Origin: a virus
DNA: 39,013 bases
Reading direction: 5' to 3' (one strand)
Virus record (IMG/VR): IMGVR_UViG_3300028430_000244
Location: 1-39,013 of that record
Position 1 is the stretch's first letter. Each line of letters starts with the position of its first letter. The notes beneath the pieces were generated by a model, which saw only the letters and a list, made by a program, of their open reading frames with translations, did not search any database and was not told the DNA's origin. Below are positions 38,213 through 39,013 of the stretch, one piece after another. Position numbers and translations under genes: made by a program.

Positions 38213-38379
38213 TGGTCAGCCTCCCCGGCAAGAAACCCGGCGAGAAAGCCAGCGCGACGGATGAGGTGGGTGACGCGCTCCGGTTCCTTCCACCGCACCC
38301 CGCTTAACTCAGGGCGATTGAAAATCTCGGACAGCACCGCCATCAACTCCAGCGCCTTGATGCGTTCATCTTCACTCAC
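38209..38379 (-). CDS. 56-residue early protein
   Basis: This small gene starts at GTG 38379, overlapping the upstream stop, and ends overlapping the next GTG. The product is MSEDERIKALELMAVLSEIF followed by a basic middle and FLAGFLAGEADQ. It shares the ERIKALE helix with its neighbour (residues about 30-36 there) and the EADQ end. Unknown function; clearly part of the coupled gene string. Confidence 0.6.
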   Translation of the reverse strand: MSEDERIKALELMAVLSEIFNRPELSGVRWKEPERVTHLIRRAGFLAGFLAGEADQ

Positions 38380-38600
38380 TGGTCAGCCTCCTTGAGCAGA
38401 GCGCGGGCTTCGTCCAGCGCCTCGTCCCAAGCGCGTGCGGATACTTCAGGGTCGTCGCAATCAAACATCGCGATCAGGTTCTGCGTAACCTCCTCCAGAG
38501 CCTTGATCCTCTCTGCAGATGCGGCCTGACCGGCGCGGTAGCCTTGGGCGTGTGCCTCCCGCTCGCGGATGAACCACACGGCCTCGTCGGGTTCAGTCAT
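38376..38600 (-). CDS. 74-residue early protein ending LLKEADQ
   Basis: ATG 38600 overlaps the upstream stop, with AAGGAGG eight bases upstream; the longer frame from 38648 is a shadow of the neighbour. The helical, acidic product (VWFIREREAHAQGYRAGQAA, ERIKALEEVTQNLIAMFDCD) ends ARALLKEADQ. Unknown function. Confidence 0.6.
   Translation of the reverse strand: MTEPDEAVWFIREREAHAQGYRAGQAASAERIKALEEVTQNLIAMFDCDDPEVSARAWDEALDEARALLKEADQ
38377..38399 (+). repeat. 23-bp gene-junction repeat, copy B
   Basis: Exact partner of 38013-38035, in the same orientation and at the same position relative to the gene boundary. Confidence 0.85.
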
Positions 38601-39013
38601 TGTGCATCCTCCTTGAGCAGGGCCTCGGCTTCGGCTTTCGTGGCGCACTCCGTCATCTCAAACAGAAATCCGTCGTCGCGGGCCTCGCGCTCGGCTTCGG
38701 TGAGGATGCGGACAGCGGCGTAGATGGGCGCGCATTCGCGCATCGTGTCTATGCGCCAAACCCCCTTGCCGTTCGGGAAGTGATCGTCAGGGCCAAACTC
38801 GTCCAGGATCGCCTCAACGGCGTCCTGCACGGAGTCGAAGGGCGATCCTTCGTCGTCGGCGTAGAACCAACGGGGCTTGTTCGCCTTCGCCAGCGCCTCC
38901 TCCAGCGCATCATGACTGGCCAGAAGCAGGGCGAGGTCGGCGCACTTTATCAGGGAGCCGACGCTCTCCACCGCCAGACTGGCATCAAGTTGTTTCTTGA
39001 GCCGCTCTTTGGC
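38597..39013 (-). CDS. Early phage protein, 5' end beyond the window
   Basis: The frame is open to the right edge. A GTG at 38971 is the first possible start inside the window, but it has no Shine-Dalgarno, and 14 further codons without a stop lie upstream, so the gene probably begins outside. The visible 138 residues hold a helical region (ALLLASHDALEEALAKANKP), WFYADDEGSPFDSVQDAVEA, and an end EALLKEDAQ that matches its neighbours. Unknown function. Confidence 0.65.
   Translation of the reverse strand, partial: AKERLKKQLDASLAVESVGSLIKCADLALLLASHDALEEALAKANKPRWFYADDEGSPFDSVQDAVEAILDEFGPDDHFPNGKGVWRIDTMRECAPIYAAVRILTEAEREARDDGFLFEMTECATKAEAEALLKEDAQ

Overview
The window is part of a GC-rich, tailed double-stranded DNA phage genome, most likely a short-tailed (podovirus-like) phage of an alphaproteobacterium. 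The host call rests on phage copies of two proteins found almost only in Alphaproteobacteria: a GcrA-type cell-cycle regulator (25020-25496, minus) and a GapR/DUF2312 protein (30133-30399, minus). Promoters starting TTGACG and very dense gene packing fit this. I see no integrase, CI-type repressor, transposase, CRISPR array or tRNA. Terminase, portal and major capsid genes are not in the window and probably lie just to the left of base 1.

The left 23.3 kb is all plus strand and holds virion and lysis genes. Bases 1-6.5 kb hold small head-proximal proteins, an adaptor-like virion protein and several tail-fibre or tail-decoration proteins, one glycine-rich. Bases 6.5-9.3 kb hold the lysis cassette: small membrane proteins, a metallophosphoesterase, an i-spanin with its o-spanin gene embedded in another frame, and an NlpC/P60-like endolysin. 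A non-coding gap at 9316-9640 contains a good sigma70-like promoter, three consecutive hairpins and a Rho-independent terminator, which reads as a gene for a roughly 115-nt structured small RNA. Bases 9.6-15.2 kb hold an SU10-type head-tail adaptor, a long tail fibre, an SGNH hydrolase and a nozzle-like protein. Bases 15.2-23.3 kb hold three internal or ejection proteins and a 1368-residue protein ending in a SleB-like cell-wall hydrolase domain.

The right 15.7 kb is all minus strand and converges on the structural block. Reading leftward from the right edge it holds: small coupled early genes; an HD-domain SpoT/Mesh1-like hydrolase; a secreted Rap1a/Tai-like protein; a Cro-like regulator behind a promoter with an overlapping palindrome; a primase-helicase; a DnaA domain IV protein; a RecB-like DUF2800 nuclease; a DUF2815 ssDNA-binding protein; GapR; a family A DNA polymerase; a queD-dpdA-queE-like 7-deazaguanine cassette; a VRR-NUC nuclease; GcrA; a winged-helix protein; an SNF2/DEAD-like helicase; and a 47-residue membrane protein. 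Most neighbours overlap by ATGA, GTGA or TGATG, so translation is probably coupled through long leftward transcripts.

The most striking structure is that the 7-deazaguanine DNA-modification cassette lies between two 49-bp direct repeats differing at one base. One repeat is the 3' end of the polymerase gene. The other ends a 29-codon ORF on the far side of the cassette and supplies the ribosome-binding site of the next gene. This looks like the scar of cassette acquisition. Together with GcrA, GapR, a free DnaA domain IV and an alarmone-hydrolase-like protein, it suggests a phage that both masks its DNA and acts on host cell-cycle and replication control.
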